Positions 47,151 to 57,763 of a DNA stretch of 64,000 bases are shown here, piece after piece. A program made the position numbers and the translations under genes. The DNA lies in NCBI GenBank assembly GCA_037576215.1, contig JBANDB010000004.1, positions 4,092,001-4,156,000 of the forward strand. Direction: 5' to 3'. Source of the stretch: Armillaria gallica (lineage: Eukaryota; Basidiomycota; Agaricomycetes; Agaricales; Physalacriaceae). Under the pieces are notes generated by a model. The model was given only the letters and a program-made list of their open reading frames with translations. It was not told where the DNA came from and did no database searches. Within the stretch, counting starts at the first letter, position 1. Each line of letters starts with the position of its first letter.

Positions 47151-49062
47151 GTTTTATATACAATTCAGTATCTGGAAACCATTGCCTATCATTTTTCTAA
47201 CCGTTAAATCACAATTACTATTTCGTTCATTTCAATTAATCCAGTACACATCTGTCAGAATTGTTGAAGCCCTTCTTGCATTCAAAAGAATTTGCCAGAA
47301 AACATATCTTTGGTTTACATCTAGTTTTCCAGCCTTTATTTCACAATTTCAAACAGACATCTTCATGCTACTGCAGAATGTATTGCATATCAAAATGAAC
47401 TATGAGTTCAATTGAATGAACTACGAAGGATTGTAGCAGCTACTATCCAATATAGTCCATCTACTACTAACCAGGAAGCAGATCAATTATTTTTCACTAC
47501 TGTCTCAGAGAAAGAATCCCATCATGCTCACATAAATACATCTTTCTCTGATCCATTTGGAAACTCTCTATTATCACCTTTTACTTCATCTGCATCTTCC
47601 TCTCCTATTGTCTCTCTTCCAAGAGATAATTTCTCTCAACCATCCAGTTCACAATTGCCTTTACAGCCATAGCATCTCTTTACATCAAACCAATCACATT
47701 CCAATATGACAACTTCACAACCACAACAATTTCCACTTCATAGGTCAAATAAGGCTCCACATTGGACATGGAAGAGACCAGAAGACAATTTTACATTGTC
47801 TGTCTTCTTCAATGAAGTAGAAAGAACCTGCAGATCTATTGGGAAGAATGATAATAAAGATTTCATTGATGCTGCAATCTTATACACTGATCCAAGTGCT
47901 AGAGAATTGTGGGAAAGACTGCCAGGAGCTAGAGCAGCAACTCCAGATTGGACTGTCTTTAAGACACAGTGTTTCTCATACTATCCAAAGGCAAATGTGA
48001 TGGAACGTTACACTTCTGCACATTTGCGGCAAGTAGTGCACTACCTTCAAAAGATACCTATTCAAACTCTAGATAACTTTGGCCGATATGATCAACATAT
48101 CATGACTATTGGTCTTGATCTACTACAGAGAACTACACCATTTATCTCCAAGGCACACCTCAACTATTTTTATATCGCAGGAATTCATCCAGCACTTCAG
48201 ATGCATATCAATCAGCATTTAGCTGTTATGCATCCAAACCAGCAGCCTGGTGAACCATTTGACTATGAGCTTGTCCAAGCAGCAGCCAAGTACATCCTGG
48301 AGAGTCAACTCTCACCCTACATGAATCTTCCAATGATGTACCAACTACAAATGTATCAATATGACTCACCACCAATGGGTATTCCTGCTTCATATCCTAC
48401 ATTGCAGCTGCCTGCACCAGCTATGTCACAATAAATATATACAGATCCCACTCCTCAGGTGCATCATGCTCCTCCACAACCTAAACTATCAATGGGGGAA
48501 GTGATACAGGCACTCAATGACATGAACTCTGGAGCATATGTGAATCTATGTCAGACTCATAGCAGATATTCAATGTTTCCAACACAATCTCCAGCTCCTC
48601 CTCAACTATTTGCAGCATTCCAGCCTTCTGCTCCTATCCCAGAAGTAGCTTCACCAGCAGCTCCCATTGTTAAACAAGAAGTGACAATGAGAGACCTATT
48701 AATGGCTATTAATCATCTTGTTGAGGGAGGTGTAGCTGAGGGAGCAAATGCAAATCGCAATGTGCATATGATGCTTGTGATAAAAAATGGAGAGATTGTG
48801 ATAATTGCAGAGCAGATCAAGACAAAGGATTGATCAAATTTGACAGTTCCAGCAAGAGGCCAGTCATGCCAGATGGGACAGAAATCCCAAGAGGATCAGG
48901 AATCATGCGTGATTGTGTATTCAAATGGCATGCAGACAAGAATGCTCCTGCACAAATGTCAGCCAATCTGCTCACTATGAAAAAGCAAACACAAGAAACA
49001 TACCAAATACCTGAAATAATATATCCATCATCCCTTCTATCTTCTGGAACTTGACAACCAAC

Positions 49063-49587
49063 TGTTACGTGCATGCCGCTGGCCTCTGCTTCACACCAAG
49101 CCCAACTTCAATTCTAACCCCATCCTTCATTATCGGACTCCGCGGCTTCTGGCCGCTTACCATTACTCTGCTTCATTTGATATTTCATTTATCATTTCAT
49201 TTTACTATTTCACATATTAATTCTAGAACCTGAATCCGGTAGCGAACAGACCTCCGCCAGAGTCCATCGGACTCCGACTCGGATTTATCTACTCATATAT
49301 ATACTGTAGAATTACTTGTAGATACTCAGTTCGAATATCAACTTGGTTTAGCCAAATCTCTCTCTGACTCCAAGTCTAATCCATCGCTCTCCAAGTCCAC
49401 GGCCTCCGCTCCGTTGGACTATCCTTACTCTCTATCCAAACCTTCGCTCTCCATGGACTCCGTTCCGCAATCCAATCTTAGGGCTTCGGCTCAAGGGTGA
49501 TGTTGCTAATAGCTTCGCCAAAGCCCACGCACTCTGTGGACCTCCGCTCGTGCGAGTTATCTTTGTCTATTTGGCACATCCCTAACA
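49063..49587 (+). repeat. 5' LTR of family A copy 3
   Basis: 525 bp, TGTTACGTGCATGCCG to CACATCCCTAACA. It includes the promoter block described separately and a purine-poor U3. Confidence 0.95.
49294..49338 (+). promoter_or_regulatory. TATA box and predicted transcript start of family A
   Basis: CATATATATACTG at 49294-49306 is the only TATA-like block of the LTR and is kept in all copies. About 30 bp downstream, AGTTCGAATAT (49328-49338) would be the 5' end of the transcript. The next feature explains why this 11-mer is notable. U3 would then be about 265 bp and R plus U5 about 260 bp. Confidence 0.6.
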
Positions 49588-49589
49588 GT

Positions 49590-49600
49590 ATATTTGAACT
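49590..49600 (+). other. Predicted self-priming primer-binding site of family A
   Basis: ATATTTGAACT begins two bases after the 5' LTR, exactly where a primer-binding site should be. It is complementary to the 11 nt AGTTCGAATAT at 49328-49338, with a single G-U pair. In Tf1/sushi chromoviruses the first 11 nt of the RNA fold back on the primer-binding site and are cleaved to prime minus-strand synthesis. No tRNA-like TGG start is present. The same PBS is found in copy 2 (34930-34940). Confidence 0.65.
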
Positions 49601-49630
49601 CAACCCCTTGAGTCGAATTTTTTCTAAATC

Positions 49631-51196
49631 ATGACAACCACATACACTTACCCTCCAGAGACAGGCAAAGGCCCGAAACGAAAAACACCAATCTTTTCCA
49701 TGGAAGACATACCAGCATCTGCATCCAAGGAAAATCCGGAACTTTTCAGATCGGCCTCCGTCGGAGGACAACCATCCCATAGGGAAACCTACAGCCACTC
49801 CAATTTTACCGCTCGTCAATCCGACAACTACGGTTCTCCTAACCCTTTCAGTACTCCGCCACCCGACGACCTTCTACATCACCGAAGGACAGGCATATTC
49901 GACAGATACCGGGAGAATCCGGATCCACACACCCCAGCACCTCAACCCACCTCCAACGGGGAACAAACGGACGCCGCGGGATCCGATGATTCTGGAGGCG
50001 AAACCGATACCCCCACTCATCCTTCGAACCAACACAACCAGGGTGATGACGGATCTGACTCCCAACCAGGTAGCCTGAATGGACCTGGAGGCCCCGGCGG
50101 CCCCAACGGACTAGGAGGTCCAGGTGGTCCTGGTGGTCCAGGAGGCCCGGGAGGTCCGGGAGGTCCCAATGGACCAGGAGGACTGGGCGGGCCCAACAAC
50201 AATACTCCCAACGAGCAAGAATTCTTACGAGAATTCATGAACCTGTTGCATGGGGTTTCCACTTCGCTAAACAATCCTCGACCCAACAACATCCGTACCA
50301 AGGTCAAAGAACCTGATACATTTGACGGCTCCAACCCGCGGAAGCTTAAGGCTTTCATTGTCTCCCTTCAGTTGAACTTTAATGACAGACCCACTGCTTT
50401 TGCGGCGGATGCCAGTAAAGTCAACTATGCCATCTCCTTTCTTTCCGGCACCGCTCTTGACTGGTTTGAACTGGACATCCTCCGTCCCAATCCACAGAAT
50501 CCGCCAGCATGGCAATACTCTTATGCCGCCTTCCTTGACGAACTCTGAACAAATTTTGGCCCCTTCGATGCCATCAGAGATGCCGAGGATGCCCTAGAAC
50601 ATCTCCGGATGCGCAACGGAGACCGAATCATGAAGTATATGGTTCAGTTCAACCAATACACATCCCAAGTTGGTTATGGCGACAATTCCCTCCGCCATGC
50701 TTTCTACTGCGGACTTTGCACCTGCATCAAGGATGATATGGCTCACCACGGGAAGCCTAACAATCTCCGTGACATGCGCTTCCTAGCCCAAGAACTTGAT
50801 GCTCGCTATTGGACTTGGAGGACCGAGATATCCTGTGAAAACCGGGAAAACAAGTCCTCCAGTTCATACTCCAACAACCCTAAATCCAAGGGTTCCAATT
50901 CCAACTCCAGTTCATCAACTTCCGGATTGACTCCGAAGTCTCCCGACTCCAATTCCTCGGGATCCCCTTCCAACCCTAAGCCCTATGCTGACAAGCTAGG
51001 CAAGGACGGACGCCTCACTCAAGAAGAGAAGGACCGTCGCGGGAAGAACAATCTCTGTATGTTCTGTGGAAGCAAGCACAAGACCGAGGACTGCAACAAA
51101 TGCAAGGCTGCGGCCTCCGCAAAAGGCCGTGCTGCAGAAGTTGAAGAACCCGCTCCTGCCTCTGAGGATCTGGCTCCGACGGAGTTGGAAAACTAG
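49631..51196 (+). pseudogene. gag of family A copy 3 (one internal TGA)
   Basis: Starts ATGACAACC at 49631 after the PBS region. N-terminal part: disordered, Pro/Ser-rich, with a collagen-like Gly-Pro-Gly repeat at about residues 150-195. The capsid-like core is [20 protein letters not shown] to FLAQELDARYW, followed by a Ser/Asn-rich linker and a zinc knuckle CMFCGSKHKTEDC (C-x2-C-x3-H-x4-C) near 51058. It ends TAG at 51194-51196. A TGA at 50546-50548 replaces an expected CGA (FLDEL-stop-TNFGPF). The same stop stands in copy 2. Without it the protein would be 521 residues. Gag forms the particle and binds the RNA. Confidence 0.88.
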
Positions 51197-54100
51197 AGGG
51201 CAGCCCTGTATCCTCCGTGCGAGATCAGGGTTGCGTTGACTGTAATCGCACATCAGAGGTTGTCACCCTCAACACCGCCGCTCTTTCCAACCATTCACTA
51301 ACCGTATCACTCTCTTCTGAAGTCGGCTCCGGTACGGAGTCCGATGACTCTCCAATCATTACTATCCTTTGTTTTCTTGCCTTGGTTGACTCTGGTTCTA
51401 GCCACTGTTTCGTTGACTCCAAATACATTGAGGATCACAACCTTCCTACCAGACCTATCCCTCCCATCCAACTTCGGCTCCTTGACGGCTCCGCTGGATC
51501 TCACATTTCTCAATCCATTACCCTTCCAGTCCGTTTCCCTTCCAGAGACATCATCTCTATTGACTTCTATGTCACCCGTCTAGATTCATCCTGTAACATT
51601 GTTCTGGGATACAACTGGCTCTCCTGCTGCAATCCGTTGATTGACTGGGAAAAGCACAGTATCACTTTCCGTTCACCATTACCAGGTGTCTCTTCCCCTG
51701 CAAGTGCTTCCGCGGTCTCCGATGCAACTGCATCTAACCGCACGGACATTCCTCGTCCAACTCCTAATCCTATTCCAACCCTGGCTTCCAAGCCAACTCC
51801 GAGATCCCGACGGCCTCCGCCGCCATATGAACCCATCTACTCCTACCCTACCATCCCTTCCTTTTCTGCATCGGTTACCCCCAAGATATCTATCATCTCC
51901 ACGGCCGCTTTTGTTCGAGCATGTGCTGAAGATGGAGCTCAACAATACACCCTCCAACCTTCTGCACCTAGCATCAGCGGAATGGCCAGTTCCGTGGCCC
52001 CGCCGGATATGACAGACGTACCAGCAGAATATCACGACTTTGCTGATGTTTTCAGTGACTCGCTCTCCAAGAAACTCCCCGAGCACAGACCGTATGACCT
52101 CAAGATCAATATTGAGGAAGGAACATCTCCTCTGCTTGGGCCAATTTACTCCCTCTCGGAGTCCGAGCTCAAAGCTTTACATGAGTTTATTGACAATAAT
52201 CTCCGTAGTGGATTCATCACACCCTCATGTTCTCCCCACGGAGCTCCTGTGCTTTTTGTCAAGAAAAAGACTGGAGAACTCCGTCTTTGTGTCGATTTCC
52301 GTGGCTTAAACAAGATATCCAAGAAAGACCGTTATCCCCTTCCACTCATTTCTGACCTCCTCGACTCCGCGCGCTCTGCTTGCATCTATACCAAACTTGA
52401 TCTCCGACATGCTTATCATCTTGTACGCATAGCTGAAGGTGATGAATGGAAAACAGCCTTCCAGACCCGTTACGGCTTCATCGAATGGCGTGTCATGCCT
52501 TTTGGACTCACCAATGCTCCCACGGCGTTCCAACGCTTTGTGAACGACATTTTTGCTGACATGCTTGATGTTTCCGTAGTCGTATACCTCGACGACATCC
52601 TCATCTACTCCAATGACCCCGCAGAGCACCGGCAACACGTACGTGAGGTCCTACGCAGATTAAGAGCAAACGGGCTCTACTGCAAAGGATCCAAATGTGA
52701 GTTTCACCGGGATTCCGTGGAATATCTAGGCTACATTCTCTCACCGGAGGGCCTCCGCATGTCCGAAGACAAGGTCAAGGCCATTTTAGATTGGCCAGTT
52801 CCGCGGAAAGTTAAGGATATCCAATCCTTCCTTGGCTTTGCCAATTTCTACTGCCATTTCATCCATGAATACAGTGACATTGTTATTCCTTTAACCCGCC
52901 TCACACGCAAAGGAACTCCATGGAAATTCGACGACAAGTGCATGGCCACTTTCAATGAACTAAAGCAAGCCTTCACTCACGCTCCTATCCTCACCCATTG
53001 GGTCCCCAACCGGCAATTAGTCGTAGAGACCGACGCCTCCGACTACGCCATTGCTGCTATCCTCTCTATCTACCTGGACGACGGCGAAATCCACCCCATC
53101 GCTTTCCTATCCCAGAGCCTCCACAATGCCGAACTCAACTACGACACCCATGATAAAGAGCTTCTAGCCATCTTTGAAGCCTTTAAATACTGGTGTCACT
53201 ACCTTGAAGGCTCCGCGGATCCGATCGACATCGTAACAGACCACAAGAATCTTGAATATTTTTCAACCACTAAGATTCTCACCTGACGGCAAGTCTGGTG
53301 GTCTGAATACCTATCCCAATTCAACCTAGTAATCTGCTTCCGACCGGGGAAACTTGGAGGAAAACCGGACGCACTCACTAGACGATGGGACGTCTATCCA
53401 AAAGAGGGGGATAGTCAATACGCAGCAGTCAATCCTCACAATTTCCATCCTGTATTCACTCAAGAACAATTCTCTATGCTAGTGCTATAATGGATATTGA
53501 CAAGCTTCATTTAGACATAAAGCAAGCACAATCATCCGACTCCGCGGCCTCCGACAGTTTCCGTCAGGCCCAATCCTCCACTCCCACTTCCCCCTCTCGG
53601 TGGTCCGTAGATGAATCAGACATCCTCCGTCTTGATAACCGCATCTATGTCCCGGGCTCCGAGGATCTCCGTCTCCGTGTCCTACAGAATAATCACAATC
53701 ACATCTTGGCAGGCCATTTTGGTCAAAATCGGACCTTGGAATTAGTCTGACGGAACTATACCTGGCCACAGATGCGTGAATATGTTCGCCACTATGTCAA
53801 ATCTTGTACGGTTTGCAGTCGCAACAAGACACCTAGACATTGTCCTTATGGTTTGCTGAAACCCTTGCCAGTTCTGGAACGTCCGTGGGATTCCATTTCA
53901 ATGGATTTCATCGAACAGTTACTGGACTCCAATGGATTCACTGCTATCCTTGTTGTAATCAACCGCACAAGCAAGCAAGCTATCTTTATCCCTACACACG
54001 ATACCATTAATTCTGAAGAACTTGCCCAGTTATTTGTCATTCATGTTTTCTCCAAGCATGGCGTCCCTAACCACATCACCTCTGACCGTGGCTCTGAATT

Positions 54101-54998
54101 TGTCTCCCAATTCACACGTGCCCTTGCAAAGGCCCTGGACATGGAACTTCACTTCACTTCTGGATATCATCCGGAGGCCGACGGGCAAACGGAACGTGCA
54201 AACCAAACCTTGGAACAGTACATCCGCATTTATTGTTCTTATCAACAGGACAACTGGGATTTACTACTACCTATTGCAGAGTTTGCATACAACAATGCTC
54301 CAAACGCCTCCACCGGAATCTCGCTATTCTTTGCCAACAAGGGTTATCATCCTAATATCACTGTCCACCCTGAATGTGATATCGCCTCTGCTCAGGCCCG
54401 TGACTTTGTAGTCAACCTCAATGAACTACACCAATTCCTACATGACGAAATCACCCAGGCGCAGTCCCACTACAAGATCCAAGCCGACAAGCACTGGAAT
54501 CTGGCTCCTCCATTCAAAGTAGGTGACAAGGTCTTCCTTAGCTCCAAACACATCAAGACTACTCGCCCTACTGCGAAATTCGCGGAGAAATTCCTTGGCC
54601 CATTCGAAATCATAGCTCAACCAGGCTCCCATTCCTTCACTCTCAAACTCCTGTTGGACCTCTGTGCCATTCACCCTGTCTTCCATGTATCACAACTGAA
54701 ACCTGTAGAAGAAAACACTATCTCTAATCGCACACAGCCTCCGCTGCCTCCGGTGGAAGTCGACAGTGAAGAGCAGTATGAAATAGCTCAGATCCTTAAC
54801 TCCAAGATTGACCGCCGGTTCCGGTGCCCTCTGCTCTACAGGATTCAATGGTTAGGTTATGAAGGCACCGACGAGGAATTTGCTTGGTTACCGGCAACCG
54901 AATTCTCCACGGATGAATTCATTGAAGATTTCCACCGTCACTATCCAGACAAACCAGGACCATTAGCCAAAGTCACCCTCCGAAAATCCACCATCTAG
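51145..54998 (+). pseudogene. pol of family A copy 3: protease, RT, RNase H, integrase, chromodomain-like end
   Basis: The frame is -1 to gag and overlaps its last ~50 nt; the first ATG is 51217. Protease: ALVDSGSSHCFVDS (Asp at residue 58). RT at about 52030-52790 with FRGLNKISKKDRYPLPL and VVYLDDILIYS. RNase H at about 53015-53260 with ETDASDYAIAAILS and THDKELLAIFEAF. TGA at 53284-53286 replaces CGA. A 40-bp deletion near 53475 shifts the frame. Integrase follows with a zinc-binding N-terminus, TGA at 53748-53750, then D in SMDFIEQL, D in ITSDRGSEF and E in GYHPEADGQTERANQ. The C-terminus FRCPLLYRIQWLGYEGTDEE with EFAWLP resembles a chromodomain, as expected for a chromovirus. It stops TAG at 54996-54998. 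Confidence 0.9.
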
Positions 54999-55305
54999 CT
55001 TCCCCTCACCTGTAATATTATCGCTCTCCGTCGGCTCCGACCATTTCCATTTCAAATAGAATCCACAAAACCTATTGCAAATTCATTTCCTAAACAGGAC
55101 CGGCCTCCAGTGGAATCCGTACGCTGTATTTCATATTCATTTCCTGCCTTCTATTGCAAATAGCCTTCTCATCTCCCACTTTTTTACAAGTCAACAAGAA
55201 TTGGGGCCCCACGGGCCCCGGATACATTCAAAAAAGCCAAATACAAAACATACAAAATACGTGTAAAAGAACTTGTCCAAGAAGAACGGCGACAAGAGGA
55301 AGAAG

Positions 55306-57086
55306 CTAGGCATCCATGGCTCCCACATCTGTGACTTCTCCCATCTCCACATACTCAGTAGCCCCAGCCGGTGCATTTCCGTCACCCTCCGTGGACTCCG
55401 ATCCTTCCTCACCCTCACCACTTTCATCTCCATCCCCCTCACTGGTAGTCGCCCCCGCGGGATCACCATCCAATACAAACAGGCCATCCAACGCCGGGAT
55501 GCCCAAGTCCTCCCCGTACGGCTTCCGCGACTTCCGAACCTTGCCATCCAGAACCTTCTCCTCTGGATCCGAGTCCTCCACTAGGAAATTGTCGCAGTTG
55601 TGCTTCTGAAGGTAGTCCTTCCAGAACTGCCATTCGGACCGGCGGCCTTCCAACTTGTAGAACTCGTTCCTCGTGGCCTGGAACAAGTCCCGTTTCAACT
55701 TCATCTCCGCCAATTTCTCCGGACCCCCGAGACCATACCAAAACTCGCGGTTGGCCACCTCGTAAGGATCGTCCATGTTCATCTTCTTGGGCTCCACCAG
55801 CCCCTTCGCCCTCAGCTGCGCCATATCCTCATCCAACCGCCATTGCATCACCTGCCGGAGTGCCTCGGAATTCACCCCCTCCACATCCTTCAACTCCACG
55901 CACGACACATCCCACTCTCCCATGTCAGAAGCCGACAGGATATCCTCGGGAGACTCGATAGACTCTGTCTTGTAATCATCGACTAAGTCTCCAACATAGC
56001 CCCGCAAGAAGGCGACCTCCCCAGTCAATTTATCCACCTTGTTTACGAGAACGTTGACCGTGTTGGTCAATTTTTGAAGCGCCTCCGAAATCTCGTTGGA
56101 GCCAACGGCGATGGAAGCAGATGTGCCCTTATTGAAGGAACACGCAGACTTCTTGGTCTTGCAGCAGGAGCACGTACGGCCCTGGACGGTCTTTGCAGAT
56201 CCAGGACGAGCATAACATCTTGCGCCGTCCTGGCGACACCGTATGCAGCACCCTACAAACCAATTAGCATACCGCGGAGACCACCAGAAATCCACTTACT
56301 GCTACCCTCCAACTCCTCCTCATTCGCTGCGGGACCCGTAGAGTCCACCTTCGCCTTTTTGCTAGGCCCTGCTCCTCCTTCTTCTCTGCTCTCCTCCACC
56401 ACACTCGCAGACTTGGCAGGTCGTTTCCGCTTCTTCTTTCTGTCCGCAGTAGAAACCACGGAGCCCGTCGCCCGCCGTTTCCCATCACGAATATCCTTCA
56501 ACTTTTGAAGGGCTGCTGCCCTCGAAGTTTCCGACAAATTCGCCTCGGTATCCGCATCCGATCCCTTCTCTTCTTCAATCAACGCCGCATCCACGGTCTC
56601 CTCAACGCCTTTCCCTTTACCGGATGCCGCGATCTTCTCCACCTTTCGCTCTTCCCTCAACTTCTTTGCAGCCTTTTTCTTCTCCTTTTTTAAGTCATCC
56701 TTCCTCTTTTTCTCTGCGGCCTCCTCAAGCTCCTTTTCCTTCAACTCCGCCAACCTCTGTTTTTCCTCGGCCTCCTGTTTTTCCTTCAACAAACGAAGCC
56801 GTTCCTCCTCCTGTCTTTGCTCCTCCGCCTTCCTTTTCTCCTCGGCTTTCTGCCTTAAAGCCTCAACCTTCGCAGCCCACGCCTCCTGAGCCAACCTCAA
56901 TTTTTCTTCCTGCTCCGCCACCGCCTTGGCCTCCTTCCAGGCAGCATGCTTGGCCATGGCCTCCGCATAATTCTCTTCCGCAGTGGCCCGAGCCTCGATC
57001 TCATCGATTGAAATATCCTCAGGGGTCGGGGCCGACTCGTACGGCTCGGGTGTTACGGAGAGGCGGTATTTGATGGTTTGCGACAT
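55306..57086 (-). CDS. Antisense Zn2Cys6-like coiled-coil protein of family A copy 3 (intact, 577 aa)
   Basis: Two exons, 57086-56300 and 56252-55306, with a 47-bp intron (GTAAGT...TTTGTAG) that joins them in frame to 577 residues. Residues 1-30: MSQTIKYRLSVTPEPYESAP. Residues ~40-170: a long Lys/Glu/Ala coiled coil. Residues ~215-230: nuclear-localisation-like KKKRKRPAK. Residues ~264-300: C-IR-C, six residues, C, fourteen residues, C-SC-C, six residues, C, the GAL4-type binuclear zinc spacing. A heptad helix follows (LQKLTNTVNVLVNKVDKLTG), then DDYKTESIESPEDIL, a conserved LFQATRNEFYKLEGRRSEWQ block and an acidic C-terminus. It lies tail-to-tail with pol (300 bp apart) and starts 160 bp from the 3' LTR. 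It could be a DNA-binding regulator or targeting factor; the function is unknown. Confidence 0.85.
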
Positions 57087-57230
57087 GATTGACGGTGAGG
57101 AAGAACAAATTCCGAAGGGAGAAGAGATGATAGTGGTACAAAGTTAAGTGATGAGATTCCCATGCTCAAAAAATTCTGTCAAGCATACCAGTGATCAGCC
57201 ATCGGGATCAGCGCTCTTGAGGGCAAGAGC

Positions 57231-57246
57231 GCTAAGGGGGGGATAC
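57231..57246 (+). other. Polypurine tract of family A copy 3
   Basis: CTAAGGGGGGGATAC-type purine run directly before the 3' LTR, conserved in the three copies. Plus-strand primer site. Confidence 0.75.
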
Positions 57247-57763
57247 TGTTACGCGCATGCCGCCGGCCTCTGCTTCACACCAAGCCCAACTTCAATTCTA
57301 ACCTCATCCTTCATTATCAGACTCCGCGGCTTCTGGCCGCTTACCATTACTCTGCTTCATTTGATATTTCATTTATCATTTCATTTTACTATTTCACATA
57401 TTAATTCTAGAACCCAAATCCGGTAGCGAACAGACCTCCACCAGAGTCCATCGGACTCCGACTCGGATTTATCTACTCATATATATACTGTAGAATTACT
57501 TGTAGATACTCAGTTCGAATATCAACTTGGTTTAGCCAAATCTCTCTCTGACTCCAAGTCTAATCCATCGCTCTCCAAGTCCGCGGCCTCTGCTCTGTTG
57601 GACTATCCTTACTCTCTATCCAAACCTTCGCTCTCTGCGGACTCCGTTCTGCAATCCAATCTTAGGGCTTCGGCTCAAGGGTGACGTTGCTAATAGCTTC
57701 GCCAAAGCCCACGCACTCTGCGGACCTCCGCTCATGTGAGTTATCTTTGTCTATTTGGCATGT
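57247..57763 (+). repeat. 3' LTR of family A copy 3, main part
   Basis: TGTTACGCGCATGCCG to TTTGGCATGT. It is interrupted by element E. The remaining eight bases CCCTAACA are at 59402-59409. Near-identity to the 5' LTR indicates a recent insertion. Confidence 0.95.
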
